Below, one piece after another: positions 1 to 5,154 of a stretch of 9,250 bases of DNA (position 1 is its first letter; every line of letters starts with the position of its first letter). The DNA is taken from contig JAJQGQ010000269.1 of NCBI GenBank assembly GCA_021200395.1, forward strand, positions 1 to 9,250, written 5' to 3'. Under the pieces are notes generated by a model. It was given only the letters and a program-made list of their open reading frames with translations, searched no databases and was not told the DNA's origin. The position numbers and the translations under genes were made by a program. Origin of the DNA: Erysipelotrichaceae bacterium (GTDB lineage: Bacteria; Bacillota_I; Bacilli_A; Erysipelotrichales; Coprobacillaceae).

Positions 1-72
1 GAATCATCTAATGAAACTTCTGAAGAATCAACAGATGAAACTATAGAAGAATCAAGTGAAAGTGCACAATAA
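1..72 (+). CDS. C-terminal end of an unidentified protein with an acidic Ser/Glu/Thr-rich tail (partial)
   Basis: Frame 1 is open from the window edge to a TAA at 70-72 and encodes 23 residues made almost only of Glu, Ser, Thr, Asp and Asn, with repeated EES/ETSEES-like units, ending in SAQ. Such low-complexity acidic tails are common at the exposed C-terminus of Gram-positive envelope proteins (some class A penicillin-binding proteins, for example) and of some cytoplasmic proteins. Nothing here identifies the family. A terminator hairpin follows 4 bases after the stop, which supports this being a true gene end. The product cannot be named. Confidence 0.6.
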   Translation, partial: ESSNETSEESTDETIEESSESAQ

Positions 73-76
73 TTAC

Positions 77-107
77 AAAAAATATTGATTTAGTCAATAT
101 TTTTTTT
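77..107 (+). terminator. Rho-independent terminator after the partial upstream gene
   Basis: The arms AATATTGA (81-88) and TCAATATT (94-101) flank a 5-base loop, TTTAG. The stem extends by A:U pairs between the A run at 77-80 and the U run, and a run of T ends at 107. The stem is AT-rich and weak for a terminator, but its position directly after the stop codon is typical. Confidence 0.7.
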
Positions 108-186
108 AGGAGACCATTGTATCTTTATCATGTAAGCTATTTTTACAATTAAAATCATTTTTCACATCTTTTCCATAAAAATTGTG

Positions 187-192
187 TATAAT
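187..192 (+). promoter_or_regulatory. Probable sigma-A -10 box for the small ORF and deacetylase unit
   Basis: A perfect TATAAT lies 18 bases before the ATG at 210. The -35 is poor: no good hexamer sits at 16-18 bases, and the best match (TTCACA, 161-166) is 20 bases away. Transcription would start around 199, giving a very short leader that begins at the Shine-Dalgarno sequence. The preceding terminator at 77-107 makes a promoter in this gap necessary. The exact box is inferred. Confidence 0.5.
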
Positions 193-209
193 AACATAGA
201 GGTGAAATC

Positions 210-284
210 ATGATTAATAAATTAATTTATGTTTTGCTGGTTGGTGGTATGATGTTTGGGATTTTTTTAATGCATGTGTTTTAG
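210..284 (+). CDS. Possible small membrane peptide (24 aa) upstream of and overlapping the deacetylase ribosome-binding site
   Basis: An ATG at 210 follows a GAGGTG Shine-Dalgarno (199-204) at 5-base spacing, and the frame runs to TAG at 282-284. The peptide begins MINKLIYVLLVGG and continues with MMFGIFLMHVF. It is one uninterrupted hydrophobic stretch with a single Lys near the N-terminus, as expected of a single-pass membrane microprotein. Its stop codon shares bases with the Shine-Dalgarno of the deacetylase (283-289), so the two could be translationally coupled. It may be a real small protein, a leader ORF that tunes translation of the deacetylase, or chance. I do not recognise a family. 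The good ribosome-binding site and the coupling are the main support. Confidence 0.45.
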   Translation: MINKLIYVLLVGGMMFGIFLMHVF

Positions 285-289
285 GGGAG
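283..289 (+). promoter_or_regulatory. Shine-Dalgarno that sets the deacetylase start at 295
   Basis: AGGGGAG at 283-289 lies 5 bases before the ATG at 295. The in-frame ATG at 274 has no purine-rich site upstream and lies inside the small ORF, so 295 is preferred. The start at 295 also puts the Lys/Arg-rich segment and signal anchor at the very N-terminus. Confidence 0.75.
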
Positions 290-294
290 AAAAT

Positions 295-1710
295 ATGAAG
301 AAAATAAATAAAAATAGATTTAAAATAATAGCAATTATGGCTGTATTATTGATATGTATTATAGGTAGTATTGTATTATACACAAAACTATCAATTTCCA
401 TTACATTTGTTTCATCTGCAACTGTTGAAATAAATAGTGAATTAGATCCATATGCTTATATAGATGAATTAAAAAATTGTGAAAAAGAGGATATTACTAT
501 TGATTCTACTCAAGTTAATATGTCTGAGTTAGGGACATATTCTATTATATATACTATTAAGGACAAGGAATACGCATTAAATATAGATGTTGTAGATACA
601 AAAGCACCAACATTATCGCTTAAAGATGTCAATATTGATTATGGTGATGAAGTCACAGTTGATGATTTTATTGATATTGTTGCAGATGATACTGAAGTTA
701 AAAAATATTTTAAAGAAGAATATGATTTTACACAAGAAGGTGACCAGGAAATAGTTGTGGTTGTTGAAGATACTTCGGGCAATATAACAGAAGCCACAGC
801 GAATCTTAATGTTTTTAAAGACACTGAAGCACCTACTATTACAGGTTTAAAGGATATAACAATCTATGTTAATGGAACAGTAAATTATATGTCAGGTATA
901 TCTGCTATCGATAATCATGATATTAATCCAACCGTTACTGTTGATAGTGATAGTGTAGACACATCAAAAGCAGGAACATATAATGTTACTTATACAGTTA
1001 CTGATAAAGCTGGTAACAAAAATACATATACACAAAAAGTAACAGTAAAAGAAAAACCAGTAGAAAAGAAACAAGAAGCTGATGGTAGTAAAGTGGTTTA
1101 TTTGACATTTGATGATGGTCCATCATCAAATACTAAGAAGATTTTAGAAGTTTTAGATAAATACAATGCTAAAGCAACATTTTTTGTGACAGGTAATGGT
1201 CAAAAATATAATAGTTATATCAAAGAAGCATACAATGCTGGTCATACTATTGGTTTACATACATATAGTCATCAATATTCTATTTATTCTTCTCAGGAAA
1301 CCTATTTTGAAGATTTAACTAAAATAGGTAATATGGTTAAAGATATTATTGGTTATGTTCCTAAATATATTCGTTTCCCTGGTGGTTCATCTAATACAGT
1401 TTCTAAAAAATATAAAGATGGTATTATGAGTGAGTTGGTTGAAGCTGTTCATGAAAAAGGTTATGAATATTATGATTGGAATGTAAGTAGTGGTGATGCA
1501 TCAGGAAACAATGTGGCTGTAAGTAAAATTGTTAAGAATTCTACAAGTAGTAGTGCTAATAGTATTGTATTATTAATGCATGATACAGACGCTAAAGATA
1601 CGACTGTAGAAGCATTACCTCAGATTATAGAGTATTATCAAAATAAAGGATATGTGTTTAAAGGAATTGATGATTCTAGTTATACATGTCATCATAGTGT
1701 AAATAATTAA
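295..1710 (+). CDS. Membrane-anchored polysaccharide deacetylase (NodB/CE4) with Ig-like repeats
   Basis: This 471-residue protein is probably a peptidoglycan or cell-surface sugar N-deacetylase acting outside the membrane. A basic start (MKKINKNRFK) leads into a single helix at about residues 11-32, with no cleavage site or lipobox seen, so it is likely an anchor. Residues about 45-255 hold Ig-like repeats of the DUF5011 style. Two begin with the marker DTKAP (101-105) and DTEAP (176-180), and a weaker one precedes them. The NodB domain fills about 266-460 with all five CE4 motifs: TFDDGP (271-276; D273 catalytic base, D274 metal ligand), HTYSH (322-326; H322 and H326 metal ligands), RFPGG (360-364), DWN (394-396) and LMHD (H429). 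The active site therefore looks intact. PgdA-type enzymes deacetylate N-acetylglucosamine and confer lysozyme resistance, but the exact substrate here cannot be read from sequence. The start at 295 is chosen for its Shine-Dalgarno. Confidence 0.92.
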   Translation: MKKINKNRFKIIAIMAVLLICIIGSIVLYTKLSISITFVSSATVEINSELDPYAYIDELKNCEKEDITIDSTQVNMSELGTYSIIYTIKDKEYALNIDVVDTKAPTLSLKDVNIDYGDEVTVDDFIDIVADDTEVKKYFKEEYDFTQEGDQEIVVVVEDTSGNITEATANLNVFKDTEAPTITGLKDITIYVNGTVNYMSGISAIDNHDINPTVTVDSDSVDTSKAGTYNVTYTVTDKAGNKNTYTQKVTVKEKPVEKKQEADGSKVVYLTFDDGPSSNTKKILEVLDKYNAKATFFVTGNGQKYNSYIKEAYNAGHTIGLHTYSHQYSIYSSQETYFEDLTKIGNMVKDIIGYVPKYIRFPGGSSNTVSKKYKDGIMSELVEAVHEKGYEYYDWNVSSGDASGNNVAVSKIVKNSTSSSANSIVLLMHDTDAKDTTVEALPQIIEYYQNKGYVFKGIDDSSYTCHHSVNN

Positions 1711-1739
1711 GTGGATAATGAAAATTATTCACTTTTTTA
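1709..1739 (+). terminator. Rho-independent terminator after the deacetylase
   Basis: An 11-bp stem (AAGTGGATAAT at 1709-1719 with ATTATTCACTT at 1724-1734, one G:U pair) carries a GAAA tetraloop of the stable GNRA class and is followed by six T. The last two bases of the stop codon are part of the stem. Confidence 0.88.
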
Positions 1740-1774
1740 TAATAATTAAGATGAAGAAAAATTATCAACAACTA

Positions 1775-1803
1775 TTGTTATTTTGGTTGAAATATTATAT
1801 AAT
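1775..1803 (+). promoter_or_regulatory. Sigma-A promoter for the S1 protein gene
   Basis: TTGTTA (1775-1780) and TATAAT (1798-1803) are separated by exactly 17 bases, matching 4 of 6 and 6 of 6 consensus positions. Transcription would start near 1810, leaving a leader of about 45 bases. A second -10-like TATAAA at 1824-1829 has no good -35. Confidence 0.75.
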
Positions 1804-1855
1804 TTAAATTACTTTCGTACTAGTATAAAATTGAATAAGTAATGAATGAGGAAAA

Positions 1856-2896
1856 ATGAAAGAAGAGGACAATATGACTGAAACAAGTTTTGAACAAGTA
1901 TCATTAGAAGAGACTAACATTGGAGATGTTATTAATGGTACTATTATCAATGTAAAAGAAGATGAAGTTATTTTAAATATAGGAAGTTTAGAAGCTGAAG
2001 GTATTATTAGAAAACATGAAATGGTTTCTCAATATGATTATGTTGTTGGAGAAACATTACAGGTAAAGGTTATTTCTAAGCATATTGAAGAAGGCAAGAT
2101 TTATGTGGCACATCGTAAACTATTAGTTGAAGCTGGACTTAAAGTGTTAGAAGAAGCTTATGAAAATCAAACAGTTTTGACTTCTAAAGTTAATGAAATT
2201 ACTAAGGGTGGATTAATTACTTATTATGAAAGAAATCGTGTATTTATTCCAGCAAGTTTAATTTCTGATAAGTATATTAAGGATTTCTCATCTTATCAAG
2301 GTAAGGAAGTTTCTTATGTTATAAGTGAGTTTAATGTATCAGGACATCGTATTATTGGTGATTGTAAGCAAGTAATTATTGCTGAGCAAGAAGCTAAGAA
2401 GCAAACTGCCTTAGAAAAGCTTTCAATGGGTGATCGCGTTGAAGGAAGAGTAAAGAAGATTACAAGTTTTGGAGCATTTGTAGATTTAGGTGGTATTGAT
2501 GGATTACTTCATATTTCTGAAATGTCTTGGGGTCAATTAGATGATATTAAGAGTATTATGAAAGTTGGCGATCAAATTAAAGTATTGATTAAGAATATCC
2601 AAGGAGATAAGATTTCTTTATCATTAAAATTCTCTGAAGATGATCCATGGAATACTGCTAAAGATAAATATGCTATTGGTACAAATGTAGATGGTAAAGT
2701 CGCTAGAATGACAAGCTATGGTGCATTTATTGAATTAGAACCAGGTATTGATGGATTGCTTCATGTATCTCAAATTTCTAATGAATATGTAGAATCTCCA
2801 GCTGATAAATTATCTGTTGGTGATGAAATTACAGCTAAAGTTATTGATTTTGATGAAATCAAGCATAAAATCAGCTTAAGCATGAAAGCTGTTTAA
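1856..2896 (+). CDS. rpsA: Four-domain S1 RNA-binding protein (ribosomal protein S1 homologue, RpsA/YpfD type)
   Basis: The 346-residue protein consists of four tandem S1 (OB-fold) domains at about residues 22-89, 104-171, 192-260 and 275-344. The last two are canonical, with the pattern G-x-V-x-G-x-V-x-x-(I/M)-T-S-(F/Y)-G-A-F followed by GIDGLLH(I/V)S and ending in K(I)SLS(L/M)K. The first two are more divergent, as in ribosomal protein S1, where the N-terminal domains contact the ribosome. The length and four-domain layout match the short S1 proteins of Firmicutes (B. subtilis YpfD) rather than the six-domain E. coli S1. It probably binds mRNA and aids translation or RNA turnover. Two starts are possible: ATG 1856 (GAGG at 1848-1851) and ATG 1874 (AGAGG at 1864-1868, giving 340 residues starting MTETSF). 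The gene has its own promoter and terminator, so it is probably monocistronic. Confidence 0.92.
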   Translation: MKEEDNMTETSFEQVSLEETNIGDVINGTIINVKEDEVILNIGSLEAEGIIRKHEMVSQYDYVVGETLQVKVISKHIEEGKIYVAHRKLLVEAGLKVLEEAYENQTVLTSKVNEITKGGLITYYERNRVFIPASLISDKYIKDFSSYQGKEVSYVISEFNVSGHRIIGDCKQVIIAEQEAKKQTALEKLSMGDRVEGRVKKITSFGAFVDLGGIDGLLHISEMSWGQLDDIKSIMKVGDQIKVLIKNIQGDKISLSLKFSEDDPWNTAKDKYAIGTNVDGKVARMTSYGAFIELEPGIDGLLHVSQISNEYVESPADKLSVGDEITAKVIDFDEIKHKISLSMKAV

Positions 2897-2930
2897 AGTT
2901 ATCCGCATCATGCGGATAACTTTTATTTTA
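2896..2930 (+). terminator. Terminator hairpin after the S1 gene
   Basis: A perfect inverted repeat pairs AAGTTATCCGC (2896-2906) with GCGGATAACTT (2912-2922) around the loop ATCAT. It is followed by TTTTATTTTA, an interrupted T tract. The last base of the TAA stop lies in the stem. The interrupted tract may allow some read-through into ftsQ, which has no clear promoter of its own in the 31 bases that remain. Confidence 0.85.
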
Positions 2931-2953
2931 TAAATCGCTAAGGAGGGATAATT

Positions 2954-3715
2954 ATGGCTTATGTTTATAATGAATATGATGAAAATCAAGTCAAAAAAAC
3001 ATTGAAAAAACGTAAAAGAAAAAAACTAAAAAGAAGAATAAAAGTTATGATTGTCTTATTAGTGGTTATATGCGTTGTTGGATTTTTATTTAGTGATTTA
3101 TCAAGAATTAGAACAATTAAAATTACTGGTTTAGAATATACAACTGAAGAAGAAGTGCTAGATGTTATCGATGTTAATGAAACATATATGTATTTTTTGG
3201 TTGATAAATCTGAAGTAGCAGAAAAAGTAGAAACGTTACCTGCCGTTGAAAAAGCAACTGTTTCAATTGGTATATTTGGAGGTATGACAATACGCGTTAG
3301 TGAAGCCACGGCTATTGCTTATGCATATATAGATAATCAATATTATATGATTAACGATGCTGGTAAAGTTGTCACTATAAGTGATGAAGAAGCTAGTGAG
3401 TTGAAACTATTAACATATGTGCAAAACTTTACTTCTACAGAAATGCTCAGTGAATTTGCTAAGCAATATAAGGATGTACCTAGTCTTATGCAAAATGAAA
3501 TTAGTGATATTGTTTTATCTCCTCAAACAGCCGATGAAACAAGATTACAATGTATTACTAAAGAAGGAAGATATATTTATATAAGAATTGAGGATTTAGC
3601 GAGTCGTTTAAGTGATGATCAATTTAACTATGAATTATATAAATCTACATATAGTGATAAATGTACTTTTAGCATTGAAGGCAATTACATTTATATGTCT
3701 GAGGATTGTGAGTAG
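2954..3715 (+). CDS. ftsQ: Cell division protein FtsQ/DivIB
   Basis: This 253-residue bitopic protein belongs to the divisome complex with FtsL/FtsB (DivIC), which links septal peptidoglycan synthesis to the Z ring. A very basic cytoplasmic tail (residues 14-30, mostly Lys/Arg) precedes one transmembrane helix (about 31-46). A POTRA domain of FtsQ type spans about 52-120, recognisable by RTIKITGLEYTTEEEVL, a hydrophobic YMYFLVDKSEV segment, LPAVEKATVSIGIFGGMTIRVSE and the following AIAYAY. The rest (about 121-253) is the divergent beta domain. Size and topology fit DivIB, though it has a short cytoplasmic tail. The start has a very good AGGAGG (2941-2946) with 7-base spacing. Oddly, it sits outside any division/cell-wall (dcw) cluster and next to pfkA. 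The two are tightly linked: the pfkA Shine-Dalgarno overlaps this stop codon. Confidence 0.9.
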   Translation: MAYVYNEYDENQVKKTLKKRKRKKLKRRIKVMIVLLVVICVVGFLFSDLSRIRTIKITGLEYTTEEEVLDVIDVNETYMYFLVDKSEVAEKVETLPAVEKATVSIGIFGGMTIRVSEATAIAYAYIDNQYYMINDAGKVVTISDEEASELKLLTYVQNFTSTEMLSEFAKQYKDVPSLMQNEISDIVLSPQTADETRLQCITKEGRYIYIRIEDLASRLSDDQFNYELYKSTYSDKCTFSIEGNYIYMSEDCE

Positions 3716-3723
3716 GTGGTATA

Positions 3724-4683
3724 ATGAAAAAAATTGCAGTATTAACTTCAGGTGGCGATGCTCCTGGAATGAATGCAGCCATACGTGCTATTACACGTAT
3801 AGCCAATAAAAAAGGTTTAGAAGTCTATGGTGTTATTGATGGTTATCAAGGCCTTGTAAGAGGAAAAATGAAATTATTAGAAAATCAGGATGTTTCTGAA
3901 ATTCTAAGTCGTGGTGGTACAATTTTGGGCTGTGCCCGTTTACCTGAATTCAAACAAAAAGAAGTTCAATTAAAAGCATTAGATCAATTACATAAACATG
4001 ATATTGAAGGATTGATTGTGATAGGTGGGGATGGATCTTATCGTGGTGCTTATGAATTAAGTCAGTTAGGATTGAATTGCGTTGGCATTCCTGGAACCAT
4101 TGATAATGATATCAATGGTACTGATGAAACCATAGGGTTTCATACAGCTTTAAATAACATTGTTGATGCTGTCAATAAATTAAGAGATACATCAAGTTCT
4201 CATCATCGTTGTTTTGTCATTGAAGTGATGGGTAATAATAAAGATAGTTTAGCTTTGTATTCTAGTATTGCCTGTGGCAGTGAATTCATTATTACAAAAA
4301 ATACGGGTTATGATGAAGACTATATTGTTAAGATGATGGATTATTATGAAAGAACACAAAATAAAAGACATGCTATTATTATAGCAAGTGAAAAGATTAT
4401 AGATGTTGAAAAATTAGCTAGGCGTATATCTGACGAAACAGGATTCTCTGGTAGATCTATAGTTTTAGGTCATATTCAAAGAGGAGGTTCTCCAGTTCCA
4501 GAAGATCGTATCTTAGCTTCACAAATGGGACAATATGCTGTTGATTTATTATTGGATAACATGAGTGGTTATTGTGTATGTAAAAAAGATAATCATATTG
4601 TTGGTAGACCTATTATTGAAGCACTCAATGATGTGAATGAAATACAGGATCAAATGTATCAATTATTTTATGAAATTGTATAA
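3724..4683 (+). CDS. pfkA: ATP-dependent 6-phosphofructokinase
   Basis: This cytoplasmic enzyme phosphorylates fructose 6-phosphate to fructose 1,6-bisphosphate, the committing step of glycolysis. At 319 residues it aligns end to end with bacterial PfkA. Visible elements are TSGGDAPGMNAAIR (8-21, nucleotide loop), RGGTILGCAR (R72), IGGDGSYRGA (100-109; G104 indicates ATP rather than pyrophosphate as donor), PGTIDND (123-129; D127 catalytic base), SSHHR (R162), E223, and R244 with GHIQRGG (249-255; H250, R253) for the sugar phosphate. Effector-site residues R21, R25, R154 and E187 are kept, so allosteric control is possible. The usual MGR-x-x-G loop reads MGNNKDS (169-175), replacing Arg171. 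The start follows AGGTGG (3714-3719), which overlaps the ftsQ stop. Pyruvate kinase, a common neighbour in Firmicutes, is not adjacent on either side. Confidence 0.97.
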   Translation: MKKIAVLTSGGDAPGMNAAIRAITRIANKKGLEVYGVIDGYQGLVRGKMKLLENQDVSEILSRGGTILGCARLPEFKQKEVQLKALDQLHKHDIEGLIVIGGDGSYRGAYELSQLGLNCVGIPGTIDNDINGTDETIGFHTALNNIVDAVNKLRDTSSSHHRCFVIEVMGNNKDSLALYSSIACGSEFIITKNTGYDEDYIVKMMDYYERTQNKRHAIIIASEKIIDVEKLARRISDETGFSGRSIVLGHIQRGGSPVPEDRILASQMGQYAVDLLLDNMSGYCVCKKDNHIVGRPIIEALNDVNEIQDQMYQLFYEIV

Positions 4684-4692
4684 GGAGTCATT

Positions 4693-5058
4693 ATGAAAAG
4701 AGAACATGCTCCTAGAGATCTACTTCTAGGTATTATATTATTTTGTATAGGGGTATATATTATTTTTAAAAATACGTATGTACGTACTTTTTGGGGATTC
4801 TATTTAGGTGGACATCGTGTTTCTAGTGGTTTGATATTTTTACCTTTACTTATAGGTATTGCCTGGAAAGTGATTAAACCTAAATCTTTTATTCCTTATA
4901 TATTGATTGTTATAAGTGTGATTGGTATTTTATTATCAATATTAATGAATATATCAATTTGGTTTACAAGTACAAGTTTGATTGATTTTATATTGATGTT
5001 TGGCAGCGTATCGGTTGGTTTAGGTTTAATTATTAAAGCGTTGATTGAAAGCAAGTGA
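4693..5058 (+). CDS. Small four-helix membrane protein of unknown function
   Basis: I do not recognise a family. The 121-residue protein is highly hydrophobic, with four predicted helices at about 10-25, 44-61, 67-90 and 96-118, and both termini probably on the same side. The N-terminus is charged (MKREHAPRD), and the positive charges in the second intracellular-type segment (K59, K62, K64) suggest a cytoplasmic loop there. No catalytic motif, cysteine pair or signal for cleavage is seen. A short loop (residues 26-43) contains RTFWGFYLGGHR, which might be a conserved feature. The gene follows pfkA with AAGGAG (4682-4687) overlapping its stop codon and 9 bases between reading frames, so it is almost certainly co-transcribed with pfkA and ftsQ. 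It is the last gene of that unit, as a strong terminator follows. Confidence 0.8.
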   Translation: MKREHAPRDLLLGIILFCIGVYIIFKNTYVRTFWGFYLGGHRVSSGLIFLPLLIGIAWKVIKPKSFIPYILIVISVIGILLSILMNISIWFTSTSLIDFILMFGSVSVGLGLIIKALIESK

Positions 5059-5072
5059 GAACTTGCTTTTTA
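5048..5072 (+). terminator. Rho-independent terminator of the ftsQ-pfkA unit
   Basis: A perfect 9-bp stem (AAAGCAAGT at 5048-5056, ACTTGCTTT at 5061-5069) carries a GAGA tetraloop of the GNRA class and runs into a T run. The TGA stop (5056-5058) spans the stem-loop border. Confidence 0.9.
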
Positions 5073-5084
5073 TGATGCCAAAAT

Positions 5085-5112
5085 TGTACTTCATGATGAA
5101 AAACTTTACTTC
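5085..5112 (+). repeat. Two TACTTC direct repeats 20 bp apart, each starting a palindrome; possible operator of the ABC pair
   Basis: TGTACTTC (5085-5092) and TTTACTTC (5105-5112) match at 7 of 8 positions with starts exactly 20 bases apart, about two helical turns, so both would face the same side of the DNA. Each leads into a palindrome: TTCATGATGAA (5090-5100) and TTCGAA (5110-5115). The second copy overlaps the proposed -35 box. This arrangement would suit a dimeric activator or response regulator, but no regulator gene is confirmed nearby. Chance in AT-rich DNA remains possible. Confidence 0.3.
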
Positions 5113-5132
5113 GAAAATCTATTATGTAAAAT
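5105..5132 (+). promoter_or_regulatory. Possible promoter of the ABC transporter pair
   Basis: TTTACT (5105-5110) and TAAAAT (5127-5132), 16 bases apart, match the sigma-A consensus at 4 and 5 of 6 positions. The leader would be about 16 bases, beginning next to the AGGGAGG ribosome-binding site (5141-5147). A promoter is expected here because a strong terminator lies just upstream, but the boxes are weak. Confidence 0.35.
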
Positions 5133-5154
5133 TTTCTAAAAGGGAGGTTTTTCA

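Noticed and set aside
108..209. Riboswitch or structured leader before the deacetylase
   Set aside because: The -10 box lies only 18 bases before the small ORF, leaving no room for a leader. The sequence before it shows no conserved riboswitch element.
274..294. Upstream start for the deacetylase at ATG 274
   Set aside because: It has no Shine-Dalgarno, lies within the small ORF, and adds an unlikely MCFRGEN before a normal basic signal-anchor start. ATG 295 has a good site.
639..824. Minus-strand ORF of 61 codons inside the deacetylase
   Set aside because: It lies wholly opposite a well-supported gene, is Ser/Thr-rich as expected for the reverse of acidic codons, and has no ribosome-binding site of note.
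1711..1855. Extra small gene or RNA between the deacetylase and S1 genes
   Set aside because: The stretch is explained by a terminator, a sigma-A promoter and a short leader. No ORF with a ribosome-binding site is present.
2986..3309. Minus-strand ORF of 107 codons inside ftsQ
   Set aside because: It mirrors the Lys-rich tail and transmembrane segment of FtsQ (poly-Phe/Leu at its end) and has no start signal. FtsQ is clearly the real gene.
3612..3809. Plus-strand ORF across the ftsQ-pfkA junction in another frame
   Set aside because: It overlaps the coding ends of two strong genes and its composition is not protein-like. The Shine-Dalgarno in this region serves pfkA.
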